Assembly: GCA_051011595.1 (NCBI GenBank)
Contig: JBPCTQ010000235.1
Location: 1 to 8,874, forward strand
Length of the DNA stretch: 8,874 nucleotides
Source of the DNA: JAOUEE01 sp051011595
Lineage (GTDB): Bacteria; Actinomycetota; Acidimicrobiia; Acidimicrobiales; SHLQ01
Direction of reading: 5' to 3'
Under the pieces are notes generated by a model, which worked only from the letters and a program-made list of their open reading frames with translations, did not search any database and was not told where the DNA came from. The first letter of the stretch is position 1. Each line of letters starts with the position of its first letter. Shown here one piece after another: positions 1-5,682 of the stretch. The position numbers and the translations under genes were made by a program.

Positions 1-175
1 GAAGGTGGCCGACGACCAGCTCTTCTATCTGATGAGCCGGGGCCTCAGCGAAGAACAGGCGATGAGCATGGTGGTGAACGGGTTCATCGAACCGATCACC
101 CGCACGCTGCCCATGGAATACGCCGTGGAATGGAGCCGTCTGATCGAGCTGCAGATGGAGGGTTCGGTCGGCTGA
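1..175 (+). CDS. sufB: SufB, Fe-S cluster assembly scaffold (C-terminal 57 residues, cut by window edge)
   Basis: The reading frame enters at base 2 and ends at TGA 173-175. The 57 visible residues match the SufB C-terminus closely: QLFYLMSRGLSEEQA, then MVVNGF, LPMEYAVEW and a terminal EGSVG. Known SufB proteins end with the same pattern (DQLFY..RGISEE.A..MIVNGF...LPMEFAVE...EGSVG). SufB forms the SufBC2D complex in the cytosol, which builds Fe-S clusters on a beta-helix core using persulfide sulfur and ATP hydrolysis by SufC. Only the C-terminal helical part is visible here, so the beta-helix core and its key cysteine cannot be checked. The partner genes sufD and sufC are on the same strand but begin about 4.26 kb further on, which is unusual. 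The family call is firm; completeness of the gene cannot be judged. Confidence 0.93.
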   Translation, partial: KVADDQLFYLMSRGLSEEQAMSMVVNGFIEPITRTLPMEYAVEWSRLIELQMEGSVG

Positions 176-187
176 CCGCCCGGCGGT
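175..187 (+). other. Small hairpin at the sufB stop codon
   Basis: The 13 bases ACCGCCCGGCGGT form a perfect 5-bp GC-rich stem (175-179 with 183-187) and a 3-nt loop, starting on the last base of the sufB stop codon. No T-run follows (gagaatcc), so it is not a canonical intrinsic terminator. It might slow polymerase or protect a 3' end, or be chance in GC-rich DNA. Confidence 0.3.
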
Positions 188-241
188 GAGAATCCGCGTT
201 CAAGATGGCAAGCGGGGATGTCGACGATAGGGTCCCCGTGT

Positions 242-263
242 TCGAAGCGGGTGGGTGCTTCGA
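242..263 (+). promoter_or_regulatory. Perfect 7-bp inverted repeat in the sufB-to-M23 gap
   Basis: TCGAAGC (242-248) and GCTTCGA (257-263) are perfect inverted complements separated by eight G-rich bases (gggtgggt). The repeat lies in the 132-bp gap between sufB and the M23-RTX gene, 44 bp before that gene's preferred start. No T-run follows, so a classical terminator is unlikely. It could be an operator dyad or an mRNA stem-loop that separates sufB expression from the genes behind it. Its function is inferred only from symmetry and position. Confidence 0.4.
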
Positions 264-307
264 TGGCGCGGGTGGCCCGAGCTGTGACCCCTGAGGTGTG
301 TCCCACA

Positions 308-1513
308 ATGCGACGTTGGTTGCCGATTCTGACAACCGTCCTGCTGATGCTGACTGCTCTGGTGCTGGTCCCGGCTCCCGCCGGTGCGGCACCGTCGGAG
401 CAGGCCACCGTTCGTATGCCCTTCGACGGGCAATGGGCCAACAACTTCGGGACGGCTCCCTGGGAGCATCACCGCGGCAGCTACGACTGGGCCATGGATG
501 TGTTCGCGGTTGATGCCCCGGTGCGGATCAACGTCGACAACGCCACCGGGTCGCTCGGTCTCGAGGTGGTCGAGGTGGATCCCGACGGCAGCTGCGGCGG
601 TACGGGCGGAGAATATGTGACCGTGGAGGTGACCGTCGACGGCACGGTGGTGGGGCGCGTGTTGTACCACCACCTGGTCGACGTCGCCGTGGCCGAAGGT
701 GACCATCTGCAGACCGGCCAGCGCCTGGGCCGAACGGTGGCCACACCGGGGGCGTTGTCAGGTGCGTGTTGGCACGTCTCCACTCCGATGGGAATCCACA
801 CCCACATGGCGGTCGACAACGCGGTCGATCACAGCTGCTATCACCACTATCAGATCGGTACGCAGCTCACCCAAGGTGACGCCTTGGGTCTGCTGGGACA
901 CGCCGCCGACGGCTCACCGGTGGGTTCGGGGCCCCGCAGTGACTGTGACGCGGCGCCACCGCCGATGTGTCATGGACTGGCCGCCACCATCGTTGGCACC
1001 CCCGGCCACGACAACCTCACCGGAACCAACGGCCCCGACGTGATCGTCGGGCTCGGGGGTCGCGACACCATCCGAGGGCTGGCCGGCGACGATGTGATCT
1101 GTTCGGGATCGGGTGCCGACTGGGTCGATGCCGGCGACGGCGACGACTACGTGAACGGTGGGCAGACCGACGACACGGTGCTCGGTGGTGCCGGCGACGA
1201 CACCGTGATCGGCGGGCTCCAGGACGACCTGGTCGACGGAGGCCCCGGCGCCGACCGAGTGGTCGGCCGGGCCGGTGACGATGAGCTGCGCGGCGGTCCG
1301 GGCAACGACAAGATGTTGGGCTACGACGGATCCGACACTGTCTACGGGCAGGGCGGGCGCGACAAGATGTTCGGCGGCGCGGGTGACGACGAGCTCCGCG
1401 GCGGGGCCGACGCCGACTCGCTCTCGGGCAAGCTGGGCCACGACCGATGCCTGGGCGGGGCCGGCGCCGACAAGACCCACCACAGTTGTGAGATCGTGGC
1501 CCAGAATCCATGA
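308..1513 (+). CDS. Secreted M23 metallopeptidase-like protein with C-terminal RTX calcium-binding repeats
   Basis: Start ATG 308 is preferred because it opens a Sec signal peptide (MRRW, hydrophobic 5-22, AGA-A cleavage near residue 27) and has GAGGT 10 nt upstream. An in-frame ATG at 218 would bury the signal 30 residues in. The product is 401 aa. Residues about 35-200 resemble an M23 (lysostaphin/LytM-type) domain: HHRGSYDWAMD (54-64), a YHHL motif (120-123), GDHLQTGQRLG (131-141) and an HxH motif, HTHM (164-167). These match the usual zinc-ligand and catalytic positions (H, D, H and HxH). Residues 230-391 are 18 RTX nonapeptides, GGxGxDxUx-like, expected to bind Ca2+. Eight cysteines fit an extracellular disulfide-bonded protein. 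It probably acts on, or binds, the cell wall outside the membrane; activity and substrate are inferred. It overlaps the next gene by ATGA, so the two are likely co-translated. Confidence 0.8.
   Translation: MRRWLPILTTVLLMLTALVLVPAPAGAAPSEQATVRMPFDGQWANNFGTAPWEHHRGSYDWAMDVFAVDAPVRINVDNATGSLGLEVVEVDPDGSCGGTGGEYVTVEVTVDGTVVGRVLYHHLVDVAVAEGDHLQTGQRLGRTVATPGALSGACWHVSTPMGIHTHMAVDNAVDHSCYHHYQIGTQLTQGDALGLLGHAADGSPVGSGPRSDCDAAPPPMCHGLAATIVGTPGHDNLTGTNGPDVIVGLGGRDTIRGLAGDDVICSGSGADWVDAGDGDDYVNGGQTDDTVLGGAGDDTVIGGLQDDLVDGGPGADRVVGRAGDDELRGGPGNDKMLGYDGSDTVYGQGGRDKMFGGAGDDELRGGADADSLSGKLGHDRCLGGAGADKTHHSCEIVAQNP
995..1480 (+). repeat. 18 tandem RTX nonapeptide units (27-bp coding period)
   Basis: Residues 230-391 of the M23-like protein divide exactly into 18 units of nine residues with no insertion or deletion, for example GLGGRDTIR, GGAGDDTVI and GGAGDDELR. 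Most keep the G-x-D core and the aliphatic position after it, the pattern that forms a calcium-binding parallel beta-roll. DNA units differ by many synonymous changes (the two AGDDELRGG copies use different codons), so the array is old rather than freshly amplified. A ten-residue tail with a cysteine at 394, near C381 in unit 17, could cap the roll with a disulfide. Confidence 0.88.
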
Positions 1514-2949
1514 TCGGTGGACGGTGGAGCCGCTGGGCGGCTCCGCTGATCACGCTCCTGCTGGCCGCGGCCGCATGTGGTGCCGACTCCGAAACCACCG
1601 ACACCGATCTCGGATCCACCGGGATTGATCCCACCGTGGCCACCTCCACCGCGACTTCCACCAGCGGGGCGCCGGCCACCAGTACCGGAGGTGAGGCGGG
1701 GGAGCCCCTGTTGGGACAGCTGATCGACACCGTTCCCGACCCCGGGGTGCACCCGTTGATGGCCGGCGCCTTCGCCGCACTCAACGACGCCACCGAAGCC
1801 TGCGGGAACCTGCCCATCTGGACTGAGCACATGACCGTGGCCGTGACCCGTTTCGAGAACCTGGTCCGGCGTGTGCAGGCCTCACCCGAACTGGCTCCAT
1901 GGCGGGGCACCGCCGACGCCCGGGCGCTGAGCGACCAGATTCGAGATCGACTGGTACTCCAGGACCGCTGTACGAGCGGGGCCGTGTCGGCGAGCGACCA
2001 ACAGCTGCGCAACGCCACGAGCATCACCGGCCGGGCCGTTGCCGTCGCCGACTGGTACCAGGTCAGGCTGTACGACGTGCCCACGTCGGTCGGGGCCGAG
2101 ATGTGGTATCACGCCGATCACCTGGGGCACGTGATCGAGATCGAGCGGGTGCTACGAGCCGCCGGGGCCCTCGACATCGTGGTGGTCGGCACCGGTCAGA
2201 TGAAGAGCGGGGTCGACCCGTTGCTGCTCTCGGAGACCACTGGTTCCACGGTGATGAACGCGTCGATGCCGCTGTTGTACCCGACGGTGATGTCCCCGTG
2301 GCTGGAGCAGCTCCGGCGGCGGGGCCGAGCGCCGTCTCGTGTGGTCATCGGTGTGGGTGCGGCCGATGGGTTCCGGGGCTGTACCGAGAATCGGATCACC
2401 AAGATGGACCGGGCCGTGCAATTGCAGAACCAGGCCTTCGCCACCCTCCCGGTGTTGGCCGACATCGATCGCGAGCGGGTGCTGGTGGGGCCGGGCCAGT
2501 CGACGTACGAGGACAGTCCTGTGCTGCGTTCCCACCGGGCGACCACCGTGCCCGAGAGCCAAGGAACCGGGGTCACCGGCTCCGAGCCCGACCCGGAGCT
2601 GGGCGCCGCCGACCGCACGCAGTACGAGGGATTCTTGACCGATCCGGTGCGGTGCGCCCAGATCATCACCAGCCTGGGTGATGTGGTCGCCGAGCTGGTC
2701 GGCGACGGTGTCGAGGTGCTGGTGGTGGGTATGCCGATCCATCCCGATGTCCGTTCGATACCCCCGGGGGGCAGCTTCTTTCTCGATGCGGTGACGGCCG
2801 AGCAGGCGACACTCACCGAGGAGGCGGGTGGGCGATTCCTCGACCTCAGCGCCTTGTTGTCGGCCGGTGAGTTCGTCGACCTCACCGATGCCACCGTGTC
2901 GGGACGCGAGCGCGTCACCCGGGCGATCAGCGACGCCCTCGAGAGTTGA
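1510..2949 (+). CDS. Lipoprotein with a degenerate SGNH-hydrolase-like domain
   Basis: The 479-aa product starts at ATG 1510, overlapping the previous stop by four bases (ATGA). Its N-terminus is a lipoprotein signal: basic residues R5 and R8, a hydrophobic stretch 10-22 and a lipobox-like AAAC ending at C23. An S/T/G-rich linker runs to about residue 60, so the body should sit outside the membrane on a lipid anchor. Four further cysteines could form two disulfides. The central and C-terminal part looks like an SGNH/GDSL fold: a beta strand ending IVVVGTGQ (223-230), then SGVDP, a later VLVVGMP strand, and a final FVDLTDATVSGRERVTRAI helix. In active SGNH enzymes the first loop has a Ser (GDS/GSS type) and the last has DxxH. 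Here these read GTGQ and D457-L-T-D460, so the nucleophile and His seem absent. Fold assignment is by eye and moderate; it may be a binding protein rather than an enzyme. Confidence 0.62.
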   Translation: MIGGRWSRWAAPLITLLLAAAACGADSETTDTDLGSTGIDPTVATSTATSTSGAPATSTGGEAGEPLLGQLIDTVPDPGVHPLMAGAFAALNDATEACGNLPIWTEHMTVAVTRFENLVRRVQASPELAPWRGTADARALSDQIRDRLVLQDRCTSGAVSASDQQLRNATSITGRAVAVADWYQVRLYDVPTSVGAEMWYHADHLGHVIEIERVLRAAGALDIVVVGTGQMKSGVDPLLLSETTGSTVMNASMPLLYPTVMSPWLEQLRRRGRAPSRVVIGVGAADGFRGCTENRITKMDRAVQLQNQAFATLPVLADIDRERVLVGPGQSTYEDSPVLRSHRATTVPESQGTGVTGSEPDPELGAADRTQYEGFLTDPVRCAQIITSLGDVVAELVGDGVEVLVVGMPIHPDVRSIPPGGSFFLDAVTAEQATLTEEAGGRFLDLSALLSAGEFVDLTDATVSGRERVTRAISDALES

Positions 2950-2984
2950 TTCGGCCATGACCCCAACGCCCGGCCCGAATTTGG

Positions 2985-2990
2985 CACACT
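2985..2990 (+). promoter_or_regulatory. Candidate -10 hexamer of a leaderless promoter (CACACT)
   Basis: CACACT lies seven bases before ATG 2998, the spacing expected when transcription begins at the start codon. No Shine-Dalgarno sequence is visible in the 48-bp gap after the previous gene. The first base departs from the TANNNT consensus, so support is modest. It resembles the hexamers in the same position before the glycosyltransferase and SDR genes. Confidence 0.35.
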
Positions 2991-2997
2991 GATCGCT

Positions 2998-3339
2998 ATG
3001 CCGATGCGGCAAGACTGCAAATACTTCGAGAGCCGGTCGTACCCGAACGGCGACACGGTGAGGAAGTGCGACCTCGACCTCGCACCCGAGGCCCCGTGGC
3101 GTTGTCCGGACGACTGCCCCAAGTTCGAGCGCCGGCTGGTCGACGTCGACTGGCGCCATGGTTCGCTGGTCACACCGGCCACCCCCGACGAACCCCAGAG
3201 CCTCGGCCAGGACGACAGCATCGCGGCGCTGCTCGACGAGGCCGAAGACATCGTCAACTCCGCGGGCCCTCGCATCATTGCCGAGGTCGACGCCGAACAG
3301 CGCCGCCAGCCGTTCTGGAAGCGGCTCTTTCGCCGCTGA
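2998..3339 (+). CDS. Small four-cysteine protein of unknown function
   Basis: The 113-aa product has no signal peptide or membrane segment, so it is probably cytosolic. Its first 44 residues hold a compact cysteine cluster: C7, C24, C36 and C40, in the context QDCKYFE, VRKCDLD and WRCPDDCPKFE. Spacing C-x16-C-x11-C-x3-C suits a small metal site, either zinc or an Fe-S cluster, though no known motif is matched exactly. The middle is acidic and probably helical (SIAALLDEAEDIV, 77-89) and the tail is basic (FWKRLFRR). I do not recognise a named family. ATG 2998 is used; ATG 3004 (M3) is an in-frame alternative. The stop codon abuts the stop of the convergent glycosyltransferase with no spacer. 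Lying between sufB and sufD makes a link to Fe-S metabolism tempting, but this is position only. Confidence 0.75.
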   Translation: MPMRQDCKYFESRSYPNGDTVRKCDLDLAPEAPWRCPDDCPKFERRLVDVDWRHGSLVTPATPDEPQSLGQDDSIAALLDEAEDIVNSAGPRIIAEVDAEQRRQPFWKRLFRR

Positions 3340-4335
3340 CTACAACGAACGGTAGATGGCTGCCGTTTCGGCTGCGATCTCCTGCCAGCCGCGGTGCGCT
3401 CCCGCCGGTGACGGCCCCGGTTTCGGTGCCCCGGCCCAGCTGACAGCCTCGGCCACCTCCGAGGGAGACGGTGTGGTGAGCACGTGGACCCAGTCGGCTC
3501 CGTAGTGCGCCAGCAGCTCATCGGCCTGCGCACCCGGGCTCACGATGACGGGAACACCGTGGGTGAGCGCGGCCACGGCGGCGCCGGAGGTGAGCCCGTC
3601 GCGTTGCAGGGCGAAGGCCGCATGGGCGCCGATCAGCAGGTGATGAAACCGGGCATCGGAGATTCGATCCGGCTCCACCGTGACCTGGTCGGCGGTCGCC
3701 AGTCGGTCGGCCAGGTCGTCGTCGAGCGAATCGCCCGCAATGTGGAGGGTGGCCTCGACACCGGCCTCGGGCCACGCGGCGGTGAGCTCACCGAGCAGCT
3801 TGTAGGGCGCGATTCGGCCCAGCGCGACCAGCTGAGTCGGCGGGGGCGGCGGTTCGGTTCGCGCCGGACCGAGGAGCAGTGGACCGTGCTCGATCGTCTC
3901 GAACCGGCAACCGGCCAGCACGGGCCAGCGTTCGACCAGTCGGTCGCGGTCGGCCGCCTGATGACAGATCACCACGTCGACGGCCGCCAGGAAGGCGCCG
4001 TAGGCCGAGCGGTCGAGGCGACCGCGAAAGCCATCGTGGGGCGCCAGGTTGTGGGCGGTGTAGACAACCGGTGTCGATCGGCTCCGGATGGCGGCCAGGA
4101 CCGTGGCCGCCCAGACGGCCGATGCCGCCCGGCGGGTGACGGATCCGTCGGTGCGCAACAGGTTCTCGGGCCAGTGCACGTGAACCGGATCGTCGTGGCG
4201 GACGGCCGATGACAGACCCAGGGGCTCGATGGTCACACCCAGCTCGGTGAGACCGGCTGCCAGCTGGTGGATGTAAGGACTGCTCGTCCGATCGTCGGGG
4301 ACCGGGTGCCATCGGACCGTGGTGGAGCCAACCAT
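3340..4335 (-). CDS. GT-B-fold glycosyltransferase (GT4-like)
   Basis: The 331-aa product begins at ATG 4335 and has no signal peptide or membrane span. It reads like a two-Rossmann-domain GT-B enzyme that transfers a sugar from an activated nucleotide donor in the cytosol. N-terminal features are the SPYIHQLAAGL helix (19-29), HVHWPEN (52-58) and VVYTAHNLAPHD (90-101). The C-terminal domain starts near LVALGRIAPYK (169-179), the strand and loop that usually opens the nucleotide-sugar-binding half, followed by LHIAGDS (197-203). The usual GT4 E-x7-E segment is replaced by LQRDGLTSGAAVAALTHG (243-260), a TSG variant seen in some GT-B enzymes. Donor and acceptor cannot be read from sequence; a glycan, glycolipid or small-molecule product is possible. 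It is the only gene in the sufB-sufD interval on the minus strand and is divergent from sufD. Confidence 0.8.
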   Translation of the reverse strand: MVGSTTVRWHPVPDDRTSSPYIHQLAAGLTELGVTIEPLGLSSAVRHDDPVHVHWPENLLRTDGSVTRRAASAVWAATVLAAIRSRSTPVVYTAHNLAPHDGFRGRLDRSAYGAFLAAVDVVICHQAADRDRLVERWPVLAGCRFETIEHGPLLLGPARTEPPPPPTQLVALGRIAPYKLLGELTAAWPEAGVEATLHIAGDSLDDDLADRLATADQVTVEPDRISDARFHHLLIGAHAAFALQRDGLTSGAAVAALTHGVPVIVSPGAQADELLAHYGADWVHVLTTPSPSEVAEAVSWAGAPKPGPSPAGAHRGWQEIAAETAAIYRSL

Positions 4336-4343
4336 GCGGGCCG

Positions 4344-4349
4344 AGTGTA
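4344..4349 (-). promoter_or_regulatory. Candidate -10 hexamer of a leaderless promoter for the glycosyltransferase
   Basis: On the minus strand TACACT fits TANNNT and is followed by eight bases and then ATG 4335. No Shine-Dalgarno sequence is visible, so transcription starting at or next to the ATG is plausible. No clear -35 is seen, which is common in actinobacterial promoters. Confidence 0.45.
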
Positions 4350-4363
4350 CGAGCCGGTGACGG

Positions 4364-4378
4364 GACCCACGTAGGGTC
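4364..4378. promoter_or_regulatory. 15-bp palindrome between the glycosyltransferase and sufD (possible operator)
   Basis: GACCC (4364-4368) and GGGTC (4374-4378) are perfect inverted complements around ACGTA. A second dyad, TAGGG (4372-4376) with CCCTA (4385-4389), overlaps its right arm. The site lies in the divergent intergenic region, where it could bind a dimeric repressor of sufD or of both genes. No suf regulator gene is in the window, and the arms do not match an operator I can name. Confidence 0.4.
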
Positions 4379-4390
4379 GATTTCCCCTAT

Positions 4391-4417
4391 GGCGGTAGGA
4401 TTTATTCTCCCGTCGCC
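4391..4417 (+). promoter_or_regulatory. Imperfect stem-loop upstream of sufD
   Basis: Bases 4391-4400 can pair with 4408-4417 as RNA: seven Watson-Crick pairs, two G-U pairs and one A-C mismatch, with a seven-base A/T-rich loop (tttattc). It ends 20 nt before ATG 4438. It overlaps the TAGGAT -10 candidate, so it is either a DNA operator dyad or, if transcription starts at the upstream hexamer, a leader hairpin near the start codon. Confidence 0.35.
4396..4401 (+). promoter_or_regulatory. Candidate -10 hexamer for the sufD operon (TAGGAT)
   Basis: TAGGAT fits the actinobacterial TANNNT -10 and would put the transcript start about 30 nt before ATG 4438. TAGGGT at 4372-4377 is a second possibility. 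Because sufB lies 4.26 kb upstream with a minus-strand gene between, sufD must have its own promoter, and this gap is the only place for it. Which hexamer is used is not decided by the sequence. Confidence 0.4.
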
Positions 4418-4437
4418 TTCTCGAGTTGATCGTCTCC

Positions 4438-5682
4438 ATGTCCTTGTTGCCCGATGCTGTCATCACCGCTGAGCTGGGTGGGGCCGATTGGCTCGTGGCC
4501 CGTCGTCGTGATGCCGCGGACCGTCTGACCACGGTGGAGGTCCCCGACGGTGAGTCCGAGGTGTGGCGCTACAGCCCCATCGGCCGCCTGGAGCTGGCCA
4601 AATACACCACCCCGGCCGAACGAACCGACGCCCCGGCGGTCATCGATCCGGCCGGCGCGGCGGCGAGGATCGAAATCGCCAACGGGCGGGTGGTGGGTCT
4701 CGGTGTGGACGATGGAGCCACGGCGGCCGGGCTCGAGGTGGTGCTGGTCCGAGATCTGGCCAACGCGCCGTTCGACCGGTTGGACGCCGACGAATACGTC
4801 GGTGTGCTGGCCGAGTCGTTGACCAGCGATCCGATCCTGATCCGAACCCGGCCCGGGGCCACCGTGGACGGCCCGGTTGTCATCGACCACATCGTCGACG
4901 AACCCGGCCGACTGGTGGCCACCATGCTGGTGGTACGGGCCGGGGCCGACAGCGACCTCACCGTGGTCGAACGGCGCCGCTCCGGAACCGACGAGGCACT
5001 GGTGGTGCCCTTCATCGACCTCGAGGCCGACGCCGCCGCTCGTCTGCACTACGTCGACGCCCAGCTCCTGGGCAACCAGACCTGGCAACTGGGCCAGCAA
5101 CACGCTCGGGTCGGAGCTCAGAGCACCCTCACCATGCACCAGGCCGGGCTCGGCGGCGCCTACGCCCGAATGCGCACCGATTGTGTGTTGGCCGGCCGGG
5201 GGGCCACCGGCAACCTCTCGGCTGCCTATCTCGGCGGTGATGACCAGATCCTCGACTATCGGACCTTCCAGGATCACGCCGCCCCCGACACCACCAGCGA
5301 GCTGTTGTTCAAGGGCGCCGTCGACGACGAGTCCCGGTCCATCTACAGCGGGCTGATCCGGGTTCGCCCCGACGCTCGGGGCACCGTTGCCTACCAGACC
5401 AATCGCAACATCAAACTGGCCGAGACCGCATGGGCCGAGTCGGTCCCGAATCTCGAGATCGAGAACAACGACGTTCGGTGTAGCCATGCGTCAACTGTCG
5501 GGCCCATCGACGAGGACCAGCGTTTCTATCTCGAGTCCCGCGGCGTGCCGCCGGCGGAGGCCGAGCACCTGATTCTGGCCGGGTTCTTCCTGGAGGTCCT
5601 GGCCGACTTCCCCGATGAAGGTCTGGCCGCCGAGCTCATCGCGCTCATCGCCGACCGCCTCGAAGGAGTGCACTCGTCATGA
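4438..5682 (+). CDS. sufD: SufD, Fe-S cluster assembly protein
   Basis: The product is 414 aa from ATG 4438; an in-frame TTG at 4426 would add four residues. Neither start has a strong ribosome-binding site, so ATG is preferred. SufD pairs with SufB on a SufC dimer to form the SufBC2D scaffold. The body has the alternating short-strand pattern of the SufB/D beta-helix, including YRTFQDHAAPDTTSELLFKG and then SIYSGLIRV. The diagnostic C-terminal block is CSHASTVGPIDEDQ with C348 and H350; the equivalent His of E. coli SufD (H360) is needed for cluster assembly at the SufB-SufD interface. It is followed by FYLESRG and a GFF-EVL helix, as in other SufD proteins. SufB rather than SufD would end in EGSVG, and this protein does not. 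The stop overlaps the next start by ATGA, so sufD, the ferredoxin gene and sufC form one translational unit. Confidence 0.93.
   Translation: MSLLPDAVITAELGGADWLVARRRDAADRLTTVEVPDGESEVWRYSPIGRLELAKYTTPAERTDAPAVIDPAGAAARIEIANGRVVGLGVDDGATAAGLEVVLVRDLANAPFDRLDADEYVGVLAESLTSDPILIRTRPGATVDGPVVIDHIVDEPGRLVATMLVVRAGADSDLTVVERRRSGTDEALVVPFIDLEADAAARLHYVDAQLLGNQTWQLGQQHARVGAQSTLTMHQAGLGGAYARMRTDCVLAGRGATGNLSAAYLGGDDQILDYRTFQDHAAPDTTSELLFKGAVDDESRSIYSGLIRVRPDARGTVAYQTNRNIKLAETAWAESVPNLEIENNDVRCSHASTVGPIDEDQRFYLESRGVPPAEAEHLILAGFFLEVLADFPDEGLAAELIALIADRLEGVHSS
5663..5668 (+). promoter_or_regulatory. Strong ribosome-binding site for the Rieske ferredoxin gene
   Basis: AAGGAG lies inside the 3' end of sufD, ten bases before ATG 5679. 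It fixes that start and shows that the ferredoxin can recruit ribosomes itself as well as by coupling through the ATGA overlap. Confidence 0.7.

Noticed and set aside
218..307. Upstream in-frame ATG starts (218 and 263) for the M23-RTX gene
   Set aside because: They would put 16-30 polar and basic residues ahead of a standard signal peptide, and the 242-263 inverted repeat would become coding. ATG 308 has a GAGGT site and a proper signal sequence.
176..307. Intrinsic terminator after sufB
   Set aside because: Two hairpins are present (175-187 and 242-263), but neither is followed by a T-run, so no canonical terminator can be claimed.
995..1480. 27-bp periodicity read as a CRISPR array or DNA satellite
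   Set aside because: Units are contiguous coding nonapeptides with no unique spacers and with synonymous divergence; they are RTX repeats.
2152..3159. Long minus-strand open frame opposite the SGNH-like lipoprotein gene
   Set aside because: High GC makes long antisense frames common. This one has His/Gly/Arg-rich composition with no domain pattern, while the plus strand has a lipobox and an SGNH-like layout.
4402..5487. Long minus-strand open frame opposite sufD
   Set aside because: sufD on the plus strand has diagnostic motifs; the antisense translation is a low-complexity shadow.
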